A DNA stretch of 64,000 bases from Streptomyces endocoffeicus (GTDB lineage Bacteria > Actinomycetota > Actinomycetes > Streptomycetales > Streptomycetaceae). The position numbers were made by a program, and so were the translations under genes. A model generated the notes under the pieces. It ran no database searches and was not told the origin of the DNA. It saw only the letters and a list, made by a program, of their open reading frames with translations. Positions 31,840 to 40,842 of this stretch are shown here, piece after piece; position 1 is the first letter of the stretch, and each line of letters opens with the position of its first letter. The stretch spans positions 1-64,000 of the forward strand of contig NZ_JAERRG010000025.1 in NCBI RefSeq assembly GCF_016741935.1, written 5' to 3'.

Positions 31840-32775
31840 ATGTCGGCCAGCCGCTATGCCTACCTCGGCCCCGAGGGCACCTTCACCGAGGCCGCGCTGC
31901 GGTCCATGCCGGAGGCCGCCACCCGGGAGCTGGTGCCGATGGTCTCCGTACCGGTGGCGCTCGACGCGGTGCGCTCCGGAGCCGCGGCCGCCGCCCTGGT
32001 GCCCATCGAGAACTCGGTCGAGGGCGGGGTCACCGCGACCCTCGACGAGCTCGCCACCGGCGAACCGCTGATGATCTACCGCGAGGTGCTGCTGTCGATC
32101 AGCTTCGCGCTGCTGGTGCGGCCGGGCACCGCGATCGCGGACATCAAGACGGTGACCGGGCATCCGGTGTCCCAGCCACAGGTGCGCAACTGGCTGGCGG
32201 CGAACCTCCCGGACGCCCTGTGGGAGTCGGCCGCCTCGAACGCGGACGGTGCGCGGCTGGTGCAGGAGGGGCGGTACGACGCGGCGTTCGCGGGCGAGTT
32301 CGCGGCGTCCAGGTACGGTCTGGAGCCGCTGGTCAGCGACATCCACGACGCGCAGAACGCGATGACCCGCTTTGTGCTGGCCGGCCGCCCGGCCCGGCCC
32401 GCCGCCCGGACGGGCGCCGACAAGACGTCCGTGGTGATCTGGCTCGGTGACGACCACCCGGGCGCACTGCTGGAGCTGCTGCAGGAGTTCTCCGCGCGCG
32501 GGGTCAACATGATGCGGATCGAGTCGCGCCCGACCGGCGAGGGCATCGGCCGCTACTGCTTCTCGGTGGACTGTGAGGGGCACATCACCGACCGGCGGGT
32601 GAGCTCGGCCCTGATGGGGCTGAAGCGGATCTGCCCGAAGGTGCGGTTCCTGGGCTCGTACCCCCGGGCGGGTGTGACGGCCGACGACATGGCGCCGCTG
32701 CGGCACGGGACGTCGGACGAGGCGTTCACGGAGGCGGCGGAGTGGCTGGCCCGCTGCCAGGACGGCCGGGCCTGA
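31840..32775 (+). CDS. pheA: Prephenate dehydratase
   Basis: 311 residues. The PDT domain (about 1-185) has YLGPEGTFTEAAL, PIENSVEGGV and the TRF motif (NAMTRFVL) required for catalysis. The C-terminal ACT domain carries GALLELLQEF and ESRPTGEGIGRYCFSVD, the phenylalanine-binding part. It converts prephenate to phenylpyruvate in phenylalanine synthesis and is feedback-inhibited through ACT. ATG 31,840 is preferred; GTG 31,837 is in frame. It is a separate unit following the copper operon. Confidence 0.95.
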   Translation: MSASRYAYLGPEGTFTEAALRSMPEAATRELVPMVSVPVALDAVRSGAAAAALVPIENSVEGGVTATLDELATGEPLMIYREVLLSISFALLVRPGTAIADIKTVTGHPVSQPQVRNWLAANLPDALWESAASNADGARLVQEGRYDAAFAGEFAASRYGLEPLVSDIHDAQNAMTRFVLAGRPARPAARTGADKTSVVIWLGDDHPGALLELLQEFSARGVNMMRIESRPTGEGIGRYCFSVDCEGHITDRRVSSALMGLKRICPKVRFLGSYPRAGVTADDMAPLRHGTSDEAFTEAAEWLARCQDGRA

Positions 32776-32825
32776 GCCGGACGCCGGGGGACGCACTGGG
32801 CGTCAACAGAATCGCTGCGGAAAAG

Positions 32826-33253
32826 TTATCCACAGGCTGATGCCTCACGCTGGGGATAAGTCGACATCCCCAATCCGACACAGCGGGCGTATCGCGACAT
32901 TCTTCACATTGGCCGCCACTGTCGAACATCACTCACTTGTCACCCCAATTCGCTCGACCAACTCTTTGGAGTGAGGGATTCCTCTCTTGTGGAGTGTGTG
33001 AAAGCGGTTCGATAGGGGAATCCATCGCCGAGCATCTGGGCGGCCTTGACGATCACTGCGACATCCACAGATCTCACACACAGCCTGTGGATAACTTCGG
33101 GGATTCCCTCCACGCCTGTGGACAACCAACCGCCAACTCACCCTGTACACAAGGGAAGAAGGTCGACTCGGCGCCGCCTCTTTGCCCCTTTTCGGGGATT
33201 GCGGAAGCATTCCTTGACGGCGACCGTCACAGGAATTCCCCGGTTTACCCACA
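32826..33253. promoter_or_regulatory. Cluster of DnaA boxes in a 550-bp gap
   Basis: The gap 32,776-33,329 has no gene but holds TTATCCACA at 32,826-32,834, TGTGGATAA at 33,086-33,094 (its exact complement), TGTGGACAA at 33,117-33,125 (complement of TTGTCCACA) and TTACCCACA at 33,245-33,253. Weaker forms are TGGGGATAA at 32,851-32,859 and ACATCCACA at 33,061-33,069. Local GC is low for this genome. Such clusters outside oriC can bind and titrate DnaA. The gap also carries the serS promoter. Confidence 0.7.
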
Positions 33254-33329
33254 GCCCCAAAAGGGGGCAAAACCGGACGCAAAGGAATATCGCGTCGAGC
33301 ACCCGAGGTCACACCGGTAACCTGGGGGG

Positions 33330-34607
33330 GTGATTGACCTTCGCCTGCTCCGTGAGGACCCCGATCGTGTGCGCGCCTCCCAGCGCGCTCGTGGAGAGGA
33401 CGTCGGCATCGTCGACGCGCTCCTGACCGCCGACGAGCGGCGCAGGTCCTCCAGTGTCCGCTTCGACGAGCTTCGCGCCGAGCAGAAGGCGCTCGGCAAG
33501 CTCATCCCCAAGGCCTCCGGTGACGAGAAGGCCGAGCTGCTGAAGAAGGCGGGCGAGCTCTCCGCCGCCGTCAAGGCGGCCGACGCCGAGCAGGACGTGG
33601 CCGCCGAGGAGACCCAGCGGCTCCTGCTCCAGCTGGGCAATCTGGTCCACCCCGAGGTTCCGGTCGGCGGCGAGGACGACTTCGCCGTCCTGGAGACCGT
33701 CGGCACCCCGCGCGACTTCGAGGCCGAGGGCTTCGCGCCCAAGGACCACCTGGAGCTCGGCGAGCTGCTCGGCGCGATCGACACCGAGCGCGGCGCCAAG
33801 GTCTCCGGCTCCCGCTTCTACTACCTGACCGGCATCGGCGCCCTGCTGGAGTTCGCACTGGTGAACGCGGCGATGGCGCAGGCCACCGCGGCGGGTTTCA
33901 CCCCGATGCTCACCCCGGCGCTGGTCAAGCCGAAGGCCATGGAGGGCACCGGCTTCCTCGGCCAGGCCGCCGAGGACGTCTACCACCTCGACAAGGACGA
34001 CCTCTTCCTGGTGGGCACCTCCGAGGTGCCGCTGGCCGCGTACCACATGGACGAGATCCTGGAGGCGGACCAGTTGCCGCGGCGCTACGCCGGGTTCTCC
34101 TCCTGCTTCCGCCGTGAGGCCGGGTCGTACGGCAAGGACACCCGGGGGATCTTCCGGGTGCACCAGTTCGACAAGGTCGAGATGTTCGTCTACACGACGC
34201 CGGAAGAGGCGGAGGCCGAGCACCAGCGGCTGCTGGAGTGGGAGAAGCAGTGGCTGACCTCGCTGGAGCTGCCGTTCCGGGTGGTCGACCTGGCCTCGGG
34301 TGACCTGGGCTCGTCGGCGACGCGGAAGTTCGACTGCGAGGCGTGGATCCCGACGCAGGGCAAGTACCGCGAGCTGACCTCGACCTCCAACACCACCGAG
34401 TTCCAGTCGCGGCGGCTGTCGGTCCGGATGCGCGAGGGCAAGCGGGTCCGTCCGCTGGCCACGCTCAACGGCACGCTGTGCGCGATCACCCGGACCATCG
34501 TCGCGATCCTCGAGAACCACCAGCGGGCCGACGGCTCGGTGCGGGTGCCCGAGGCGCTGCGGCCGTTCCTCGGCGGGCGCGAGGTCCTGGAACCGGTCAC
34601 CCGGTGA
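33330..34607 (+). CDS. serS: Seryl-tRNA synthetase
   Basis: 425 residues, the normal length. The N-terminal long coiled coil (about 30-105) binds the tRNA variable arm. The class II core has the serine-pocket TSEVPLAAYH, motif 2 SSCFRREAGSYGKDTRG, STSNTTEFQSRRLSVRMREG and motif 3 LNGTLCAITRTIVAILE. It charges tRNA-Ser in the cytoplasm. GTG 33,330 with a G-rich stretch before it. The stop overlaps the GTG of the HAD gene. Confidence 0.97.
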   Translation: MIDLRLLREDPDRVRASQRARGEDVGIVDALLTADERRRSSSVRFDELRAEQKALGKLIPKASGDEKAELLKKAGELSAAVKAADAEQDVAAEETQRLLLQLGNLVHPEVPVGGEDDFAVLETVGTPRDFEAEGFAPKDHLELGELLGAIDTERGAKVSGSRFYYLTGIGALLEFALVNAAMAQATAAGFTPMLTPALVKPKAMEGTGFLGQAAEDVYHLDKDDLFLVGTSEVPLAAYHMDEILEADQLPRRYAGFSSCFRREAGSYGKDTRGIFRVHQFDKVEMFVYTTPEEAEAEHQRLLEWEKQWLTSLELPFRVVDLASGDLGSSATRKFDCEAWIPTQGKYRELTSTSNTTEFQSRRLSVRMREGKRVRPLATLNGTLCAITRTIVAILENHQRADGSVRVPEALRPFLGGREVLEPVTR

Positions 34608-35434
34608 GCGGCGGCGACGACCTTCCGTACCGCCTGGTCGCGACCGATCTCGACGGGACGCTGCTGCGTCCCGACCACACCGTCTCGGCGCGGACCCGTG
34701 ACGCGCTCACCGCGGCCACCGCGGCGGGCGCGGCGCACATCGTGGTCACCGGGCGGACCGTCCCGGTGGCCCGGCACATACTCGACGACCTCGGCTACGA
34801 GGGGCTCGCGGTGTGCGGCCAGGGCGCCCAGCTCTACCACGCGGGCGAGCACCGGCTGCTGACCTCCGTCACGCTGGACCGCCAGGTGGCGCTGCTGGCG
34901 CTGGAGAAGATCGAGGCGGAGATCGGCCCGCTGTTCCTGGCCGCGGCCCGCGACGGGCTGGACGGCGAGGTGCTGTTCGGCGAGGGGTACCGGATGGACC
35001 ACGAGGGGATGTCCCTGGTGCCGTTCACGGAGCCGGCCGAGCTGTGGTCGCGGCCCATCAGCAAGCTCTACATCCAGCACGCCGAGCTGGGCGACGACGC
35101 GCTCGCGGACGCCGCCCGGACCGCCGCCGGGGGCCTGGTCGGGGTGACGATGGCCGGCACCGGGCTGGTGGAGCTGCTGCCGCTGGGGCTGACGAAGGCC
35201 ACGGGTCTGTCGCTGGCCGCGCGCCGGCTGGGGATGACCGCGGAGGACGCGATCGCCTTCGGCGACATGCCCAATGACATCCCGATGTTCGGCTGGGCCG
35301 AGCACGCGGTCGCGATGGCCAACGCGCACCAGGACCTCAAGGCCGTCGCCGACGAGATCACCGCGTCCAACGCGGAGGACGGCATCGCCGTGGTGCTGGA
35401 GCGGCTCTTCCCGGCGGCTGCGACGAGCGGCTGA
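34604..35434 (+). CDS. HAD-IIB (Cof-type) phosphatase, coupled to serS
   Basis: 276 residues. HAD motif I LVATDLDGTLL, motif II IVVTGRT, motif III Lys in LTKATGLSLAARRLG and motif IV IAFGDMPNDIPMFGWA. A C2B-type cap lies at about 85-190. A Cof-like phosphatase for small phosphorylated metabolites; substrate unknown. GTG 34,604 overlaps the serS TGA (GTGA), so the two are one transcript with coupled translation. A second HAD-IIB paralogue is at 49,649. Confidence 0.9.
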   Translation: MSGGDDLPYRLVATDLDGTLLRPDHTVSARTRDALTAATAAGAAHIVVTGRTVPVARHILDDLGYEGLAVCGQGAQLYHAGEHRLLTSVTLDRQVALLALEKIEAEIGPLFLAAARDGLDGEVLFGEGYRMDHEGMSLVPFTEPAELWSRPISKLYIQHAELGDDALADAARTAAGGLVGVTMAGTGLVELLPLGLTKATGLSLAARRLGMTAEDAIAFGDMPNDIPMFGWAEHAVAMANAHQDLKAVADEITASNAEDGIAVVLERLFPAAATSG

Positions 35435-35438
35435 ACCG

Positions 35439-35483
35439 GCCGGATGCCGGTGCGGCCGCCTCGGCGGACCGCCCGGCATCCGG
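35439..35483. terminator. Terminator between HAD and phospholipase genes
   Basis: CCGGATGCCGG (35,440-35,450) pairs with 35,473-35,483; the loop contains a smaller GC hairpin. It serves both convergent genes. Confidence 0.65.
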
Positions 35484-35507
35484 GCTCGGCAGCGGGGATG
35501 GTCAGCC

Positions 35508-35957
35508 TCAGCCGAAGATCTTGACCGCCTGGTAGTACGTCCAGGCCGTGCCGTTGCACGACGTCTTGGTGGCACCGCTGTAGGCGTTGCACACCCGCTT
35601 CAGGTCCTCGTAAAAGGCGCTGTCGATGCGCGCCTTGTTGGCGTCGAAGATGCCCATCGCCTTGTGGTTGCGGTAGCCGAAGTCATGCCGCGCGCAGGCG
35701 GTCTGGAAGGGGAAGCCGAACGGGTTGTCGGGGGAGCTGCTGCAGTAGTCGGTGGACCAGTCGAACTGGTAGGCGGACCAGGCACCCTGGTTGTTCCGTG
35801 CCGCGAGCCAGGTGTTGTAGCTGCTGGCGCTGGTCTGGGTCCAGCTGGCGAGGACCTGCCGCTTGTCCGCGGGGACCGCCTGGGCGGGTGCGGCCAGGGC
35901 GATGGTGGCGGCCGCGGTGACGGCTGTGGCGGCGAGACTCGTGACGAGGCGACGCAT
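35508..35957 (-). CDS. Secreted prokaryotic phospholipase A2
   Basis: 149 residues. The signal peptide MRRLVTSLAATAVTAAA runs to about residue 29 (APAQA-VPAD). The mature enzyme has the His-Asp catalytic motif CARHDFGYRN with the calcium-binding Asp just before the conserved FGYR, and four Cys placed for two disulfides, as in Streptomyces PLA2. It hydrolyses the sn-2 ester of phospholipids outside the cell. ATG 35,957 has GGAGGG 8 nt upstream; upstream codons are not signal-like. Confidence 0.93.
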   Translation of the reverse strand: MRRLVTSLAATAVTAAATIALAAPAQAVPADKRQVLASWTQTSASSYNTWLAARNNQGAWSAYQFDWSTDYCSSSPDNPFGFPFQTACARHDFGYRNHKAMGIFDANKARIDSAFYEDLKRVCNAYSGATKTSCNGTAWTYYQAVKIFG

Positions 35958-36158
35958 TCGGGTTCCCTCCGTTTTTACTCCTGACACCCCCTCAAAAGCT
36001 CATGACGAAGGGAGGGGGCGGCGCGGTGTGATCCAGCGCACGCCAAGAGTTCGCCAGGTCCCTGACAACCGTCAAGATCTACATCGACGTAGAGATGAAC
36101 AGAGTTCGACCACCAGAGTTTCGGAGTTTTCTCCAACTACCGCAGGTACGCGGGCCGT

Positions 36159-37163
36159 TCAGGAAGCACGCCAGGGCATCCGGGAGGGAGGGGTGAACCG
36201 CGGCCCCGGGCCCTTGACCCTGCGGAGGATCGGGGAGGTCTCCATGTCCCGCACGGAGGTCAGCTCGGCGATACGGGTCGTCAGATAGGTGTAGAGGGCC
36301 GGGACATCGGCGCAGACCACGGTCGCCAGCAGATTCTTCGTCCCGGTGGTCGCACACGCGAACGCCACCTCGGGGTGGTTCGCGAGCGTCTGCCCGGTGG
36401 CGGCGAGCTCCGACGGCCGTACCGACAGCCAAATCGCGGTGGTGACGTCCTGACGGAACAACCGGTGGGAGTAGTCGACGTCGAAGTACAGGGTGCCGTC
36501 GGCGCGCAGATCGGCCAGCCGGCGGCGCACCGTGGACTGCGACCAGCCGGTGGCGGCGGTCAGTTCGGCCAGCGGCGCCCGCCCGTCCCCCGCGAGGACG
36601 CCCAGCAGCTTGCGGTCCTCGGCGCCCACCGGTCCGCGCGGGCCCTTCGACCGGTCCGGGGCGGGCGGGCGCAGCCGCGCGATCTGCTCGGCCGTCAGCG
36701 CGTCGGACTTGTTGACCAGGCTCCGCTCCCCACCGAAGAACTCATGCAGCACGCAGTGGGCGCTCACCCCCACCACCCGTGGCGTCTGCGGGAGTTTGCG
36801 CAGCAGCAGGGCGTCGCTGTCCTGGCCGGACGCGGCCCGGGTCGACGCGGAGACCTCGGTACCGTCGGAGAGCACATGCACCCAGGAGGTGTCGGGCCGC
36901 CGGGCCAGCGCCTCGGCCACCGGCAGGGCGGCGTCCGGCAGGCACCGCACCCGCACCATCCAGACCACATCGCCGACCGCCGCCGGGTCGGTGAGCCCCA
37001 GCACCCGGAGCGCGCCGGTCGTCCGCAGCCGGGTGTAGCGGCGGGCCACGGTCTGGTCGGAGACGCCCAGCACCTCGGCGAGCCGGCTGAAGGGGGCCCG
37101 GCCGTCGAGCTGGAGGGCGTGCACCAGCGCCCGGTCCAGGTCGTCGTACGCGTCGGATTCCAC
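36159..37163 (-). CDS. Lrp/AsnC family regulator, tandem two-unit type
   Basis: 334 residues made of two AsnC-like units. Unit 1 has an HTH (FSRLAEVLGVSDQTVARRYTRL) and a RAM-like domain to about 150. Unit 2 has an HTH (LAELTAATGWSQSTVRRRLADL) and a RAM-like domain ending near 320. It senses an amino acid or related metabolite. Divergent from the EmrB/QacA-type exporter 153 nt away, which it probably regulates. Confidence 0.88.
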   Translation of the reverse strand: MESDAYDDLDRALVHALQLDGRAPFSRLAEVLGVSDQTVARRYTRLRTTGALRVLGLTDPAAVGDVVWMVRVRCLPDAALPVAEALARRPDTSWVHVLSDGTEVSASTRAASGQDSDALLLRKLPQTPRVVGVSAHCVLHEFFGGERSLVNKSDALTAEQIARLRPPAPDRSKGPRGPVGAEDRKLLGVLAGDGRAPLAELTAATGWSQSTVRRRLADLRADGTLYFDVDYSHRLFRQDVTTAIWLSVRPSELAATGQTLANHPEVAFACATTGTKNLLATVVCADVPALYTYLTTRIAELTSVRDMETSPILRRVKGPGPRFTPPSRMPWRAS

Positions 37164-37315
37164 CGCACCAAGCTAGCGGGTGTCGGATATCGCCGCCGGG
37201 GCGCGGGTGGCTGGAGGAACGGCCAGGTCGGGAACGACCGTAAGGGCCGCGGGATCGCCATCGGGGCCGGTCCGCCTCATCCCTTTGTCGGATGCGCCGA
37301 ACCACGGAGTCAGTC

Positions 37316-38860
37316 ATGCGCAGATCATGGTGGCCGCTCGCCGCCATCACCCTCGGCAACTTCATGCTGCTGATAGACGTCACGATCGTGAACACCGCGC
37401 TGCCCCAGGTGGCACGGGGGCTGGACGCGTCCTTCACCTCCCTCCAGTGGGTGATGGACATCTACGCGCTGGCGCTGGCCGCGCTGCTGATGGTGGCCGG
37501 ATCGGCGGCGGACCTCTTCGGACGACGGCGGCTGTACCTCGTCGGCCTCGCGGTGTTCGCGATCTCCTCCCTGGTCTGCGGTCTGGCACCGGACGCCGGG
37601 GTGCTGATCGCGGCCCGCGCCGTGCAGGGCGTGGGGGCCGCGGCCATGTTCGCCACCAACACCCCGCTGCTGATGGCCACGTACTCCGGCCGCGACCGCG
37701 GAATCGCCTTCGGCGTATGGGGCGGTACGAGCGGGGCGGCCGCGGCGGTCGGCCCGGTGCTGGGCGGGGTGCTGACCGAGTATGTCGACTGGCGCGCGAT
37801 CTTCCTGGTCAATCTGCCGCTGACGGCGATCGCGGTGTGGATCACGGTCCGTTCCATCGAGGAGTCGCGCGGTACGGCCGGGGTGCGCATCGACTGGCCG
37901 GGCGCCGCCTCGTTCACGGTGTGCGCCGGGGCGCTGACGTACGGGCTGATGCGCGGCGGCGAGGAGGGCTGGGCCGACACCGGCACGGTCACCTCACTGG
38001 CGGCGGCCGCGGTCGCGCTGATCGCCTTCGTCCTGCTGGAGCGCGGGAAGCGGCAGCCGCTGCTGGACCTGGGGCTGATGCGCCGCCCGACGTTCGCGGT
38101 GCTCATGGCGGCGGCCCTGCTGCTCCAGGCGGCGGCCTTCCCGTACCTCACCTACGCCGGGCTGTGGCTGCAGTCGGTGCTGGACATGAGCCCGGTACAG
38201 GCGGGGCTCGCGGTGACGCCGATGGCGGGCGTCTCGCTGGTCGTCGGCGCGGCGGGCGGACGACTGCTGGACCGGGTCGCCCCCGGGCGGGCACTCGGCG
38301 GCGGACTGCTCCTGGTGGGCACGGGCGCGCTGGTCAACGCGGCCATGGTGACCCCGGACGCGGACTGGACCGCCTTCGTCCCCGGTCTGGCCCTCGCCGG
38401 TCTGGGGATCGGCCTGGCCATGCCGGTACTGGTCTCGGCCGCCCTCGGCTCGGCCCCGCCGGAGCGGGCGGGCATGGCCAGCGGCGCGGTGAACACCTTC
38501 CGGCAAATGGGCTACGCGCTGGGGATCGCCGTCCTGGGCACGGTGTTCGCGACACGGGTGCGGGACATGGTGGACGGCGGCGACACCGTCCCGGCCCGCG
38601 CGGCCGGGCAGGCCGCCGAGGCCATCAGCGGCGGCCACGCCGACGCCGTGATCGCCGCCGCGCCCCCGGCCCGGACGGACGCGGCGCGCGCCCTGGTCCA
38701 CGAGTCGTTCGCGGCCGGTCTCGACCGCATCTGCGTCATCGCGGGCATCGCGGCCCTGGTGGCGGGCCTCCTGGTCCTCACCGTCGTCCGCGGCGGCCCC
38801 GGCGGCACGCCCCCGAAGCCGACCCCCGAGAAATCCCCGCCGGAGCCGGTCCACGCCTGA
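37316..38860 (+). CDS. MFS drug-resistance transporter, EmrB/QacA (DHA2) family
   Basis: 514 residues, about 14 membrane helices. Motif A variant GSAADLFGRRRLYLVG, motif D1-type IDVTIVNTALPQVARGL and motif C GPVLGGVL are visible. It uses the proton gradient to export drugs or metabolites. ATG 37,316 has CGGAG upstream; an in-frame start at 37,292 adds MRRTTESV. Likely regulated by the divergent Lrp-type protein. Substrate unknown. Confidence 0.92.
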   Translation: MRRSWWPLAAITLGNFMLLIDVTIVNTALPQVARGLDASFTSLQWVMDIYALALAALLMVAGSAADLFGRRRLYLVGLAVFAISSLVCGLAPDAGVLIAARAVQGVGAAAMFATNTPLLMATYSGRDRGIAFGVWGGTSGAAAAVGPVLGGVLTEYVDWRAIFLVNLPLTAIAVWITVRSIEESRGTAGVRIDWPGAASFTVCAGALTYGLMRGGEEGWADTGTVTSLAAAAVALIAFVLLERGKRQPLLDLGLMRRPTFAVLMAAALLLQAAAFPYLTYAGLWLQSVLDMSPVQAGLAVTPMAGVSLVVGAAGGRLLDRVAPGRALGGGLLLVGTGALVNAAMVTPDADWTAFVPGLALAGLGIGLAMPVLVSAALGSAPPERAGMASGAVNTFRQMGYALGIAVLGTVFATRVRDMVDGGDTVPARAAGQAAEAISGGHADAVIAAAPPARTDAARALVHESFAAGLDRICVIAGIAALVAGLLVLTVVRGGPGGTPPKPTPEKSPPEPVHA

Positions 38861-38881
38861 GCGGTGGCCGAGGCGGTACAA

Positions 38882-38915
38882 CGAGGGGCGGGCGCCCGAC
38901 GGCGCCCGCCCCTCG
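38882..38915 (+). terminator. Terminator of the MFS gene
   Basis: A perfect 15-bp stem (CGAGGGGCGGGCGCC with its complement) and a CGAC loop, 22 nt past the stop. The rest of the gap to 39,176 holds no gene; it contains the promoter of the next gene. Confidence 0.8.
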
Positions 38916-39176
38916 CGGCGTCGAAGCCGACGTCCGTCAACGTGCGTGGTGCGAGTAACCCTTCCGCGATCGGATCGTTGTTCCATATACGCGTTATGCG
39001 CGGAGGCAACGCGAGCTGGAGCCTCGGCCGGGCGACGGATCGACGGGCAGCGATGTCACGGCGGTTGGGTCCGAAAGAGGTTGGCAGCCTCCGCTCCTGG
39101 TCCCTGGATACGGGCGGCCTGGCCCCTGGCTGGTGGGGCGTGACCACCACTCGAATCCACACCGGAAGGCACACGT

Positions 39177-39926
39177 ATGCCACCCGAGATCGCACTACTG
39201 GAGTCGCGCGCGCTGCGCGACAGCGTCATCGAACGGACGGATGTCCTCGACAAGGTCAAGATCCTGACCATGCTGCCCGATGGGCTGCATATCACCACGC
39301 GCATGGTCGCGGAGTACTTCGAGGTTGGGGAAGAAGCCGTCAAGAGTCTGGCCAAACGGCATCGGGAGGAGTTCCAGAGCAACGGGATGCGTATCCTCCG
39401 AGGCTCTGAGCTGCAGGTCTTTGAAAGGTCCAACTTGGACCTTTCAGATTCGAGTTATCCACAGGGCCGCGCCCACCTCACTCTCTACCCCCGCCGCGCG
39501 GTACTCAACGTGGCAATGCTGCTGCGGGACAGCAATATCGCCAGGCGGGTACGCACCTATCTCCTCGATATCGAGGAGTCGGCCCGGAGCGGACCGGAAA
39601 CCGGGGCGGAGCAGCTTCCGCTCGAACAGGTCCTCACCGAGCGGATGCTGGCCGGGCCGATCGGCGGCCGTCTCGACGCCGTCGAGGCGTGTCTGGCGGA
39701 TGTCGGCTCCACGCTGCGGGAGCTGGCGCCGTGGATGGCCAGGGTCTCCGCCCGGCTGGACGGCATGGACCGGCGGCTCGACGCGCACGGCCGGGTCATC
39801 TGTGCCATGAGTGAGCGGCTCTGCGATCTCGGCGAGGACATGACCGAGGTCCGCAGGGACGTCGCCACGCTCAAGGCCGAGGCGGCTCAGCGGCGGGCGC
39901 GGCGCGCCAAGCGCCGGCGCGGGTAG
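39177..39926 (+). CDS. Conserved Streptomyces protein, unknown function
   Basis: 249 residues. The first 130 (VLDKVKILTMLPDGLHITTRMVAEYFEV, then YPRRAVLNVAMLLRDSNIARRVRTYLLDIE) resemble phage anti-repressor or regulatory domains that contain an HTH followed by an RAVLN-type segment. The C-terminal third is coiled-coil-like and ends in a basic tail (RRARRAKRRRG) suited to nucleic-acid contact. Inside the gene lie a perfect 9-bp inverted repeat (GAAAGGTCC at 39,423-39,431 with 39,437-39,445) and a consensus DnaA box (39,455-39,463). I have seen similar proteins only as hypothetical. ATG 39,177 has GGAAGG upstream. Confidence 0.7.
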   Translation: MPPEIALLESRALRDSVIERTDVLDKVKILTMLPDGLHITTRMVAEYFEVGEEAVKSLAKRHREEFQSNGMRILRGSELQVFERSNLDLSDSSYPQGRAHLTLYPRRAVLNVAMLLRDSNIARRVRTYLLDIEESARSGPETGAEQLPLEQVLTERMLAGPIGGRLDAVEACLADVGSTLRELAPWMARVSARLDGMDRRLDAHGRVICAMSERLCDLGEDMTEVRRDVATLKAEAAQRRARRAKRRRG

Positions 39927-40044
39927 GGAGCGGAAGGGCCTGGTGGGTGGGGTGATGCCCTGCCCGCCGGGCTCTTCGATGCCAAGTTGTAGGATGACTG
40001 GGCAACCGGGTGAATCGACGATCGATATGAGGGAGCCGAGAGGG

Positions 40045-40755
40045 ATGGCGTTGCGGGCGGCGGGGCGGCGGTCGCTGGTCGACACCGTGGTGGAGCAGTT
40101 GCGCGCGCAGCTCACCGAGGGTGAGTGGCAGGTCGGGGACCGTGTGCCCACCGAACATGCCCTCGCCGAACAGCTCCAGGTCGGCCGGAACACGGTCCGC
40201 GAGGCGGTCCGCGTCCTCGTGCACGCGGGGATGCTGCGGTCCCGGCAGGGCGAGGGCACCTTCGTGGTCTCCACGACCGACCCTTCCGAGGTCATGCGGG
40301 ATGTGCGGCGCGCCGGGATCCGGGATGTGCTGGAGCTGCGGATCGCGCTGGAGGCGGAGGGCGCGCGGCTGGCCGCGCTCCGGCACGGCCCCGCCGATCT
40401 GCGGCGGATGCGGGCGGCGCTGGAGTCGCTAGAGGCGTTCGAGCGGGACGGGGAGCGGCCCGCCGTCGGCCACCATGCGCTGCACGCCGCCCATGACCTC
40501 GAGTTCCACACCGCCGTGGTGGACGCCGCGCACAACGCCGCGCTGACCGCGACCTACGGCTGGTTCAGCAGCTCGGTGCGGGACTCACTGGTGGCCTCGC
40601 TCGGCGACCGCGAGGTGCCGAGCATCGTCCCCGCCGACCACCGTGCCCTGGTCGACGCGATCGCCTCCGGCGACCCGGCCGCCGCCGAGGCGGCGGCTCG
40701 GGCGCTGCTGGAGGCGCCGAAACGCGCCATCGAGGCGCTGCTCGCCACCGGCTGA
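40045..40755 (+). CDS. FadR-subfamily GntR regulator
   Basis: 236 residues. Winged helix (about 12-75): LVDTVVEQLRAQLTEGEW, VGRNTVREAVRVLVHAGML, RQGEGTFV. The C-terminal FCD helical domain (about 90-230) has the ligand/metal pattern with DLEFHTAVVDAAHN and HRALVDAIASGD. It probably controls the MFS gene that follows 87 nt downstream. I use ATG 40,045 as the start. Two upstream in-frame ATGs exist (39,994 and 40,027); a TAGGAT at 39,991 may be a promoter -10 instead. Confidence 0.87.
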   Translation: MALRAAGRRSLVDTVVEQLRAQLTEGEWQVGDRVPTEHALAEQLQVGRNTVREAVRVLVHAGMLRSRQGEGTFVVSTTDPSEVMRDVRRAGIRDVLELRIALEAEGARLAALRHGPADLRRMRAALESLEAFERDGERPAVGHHALHAAHDLEFHTAVVDAAHNAALTATYGWFSSSVRDSLVASLGDREVPSIVPADHRALVDAIASGDPAAAEAAARALLEAPKRAIEALLATG

Positions 40756-40842
40756 GGCCCCTCTCGGCGGGGCTCATAGCGCCCGGCCGCCTCAACCTCT
40801 TCACTGCCGCCTCAACCTCATCACTACGGAACGGAGCTCTTC

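Noticed and set aside
32776..33329. Chromosomal oriC
   Set aside because: Too few DnaA boxes, and no dnaA, dnaN, parA/B or rpmH nearby; the flanks are pheA and serS.
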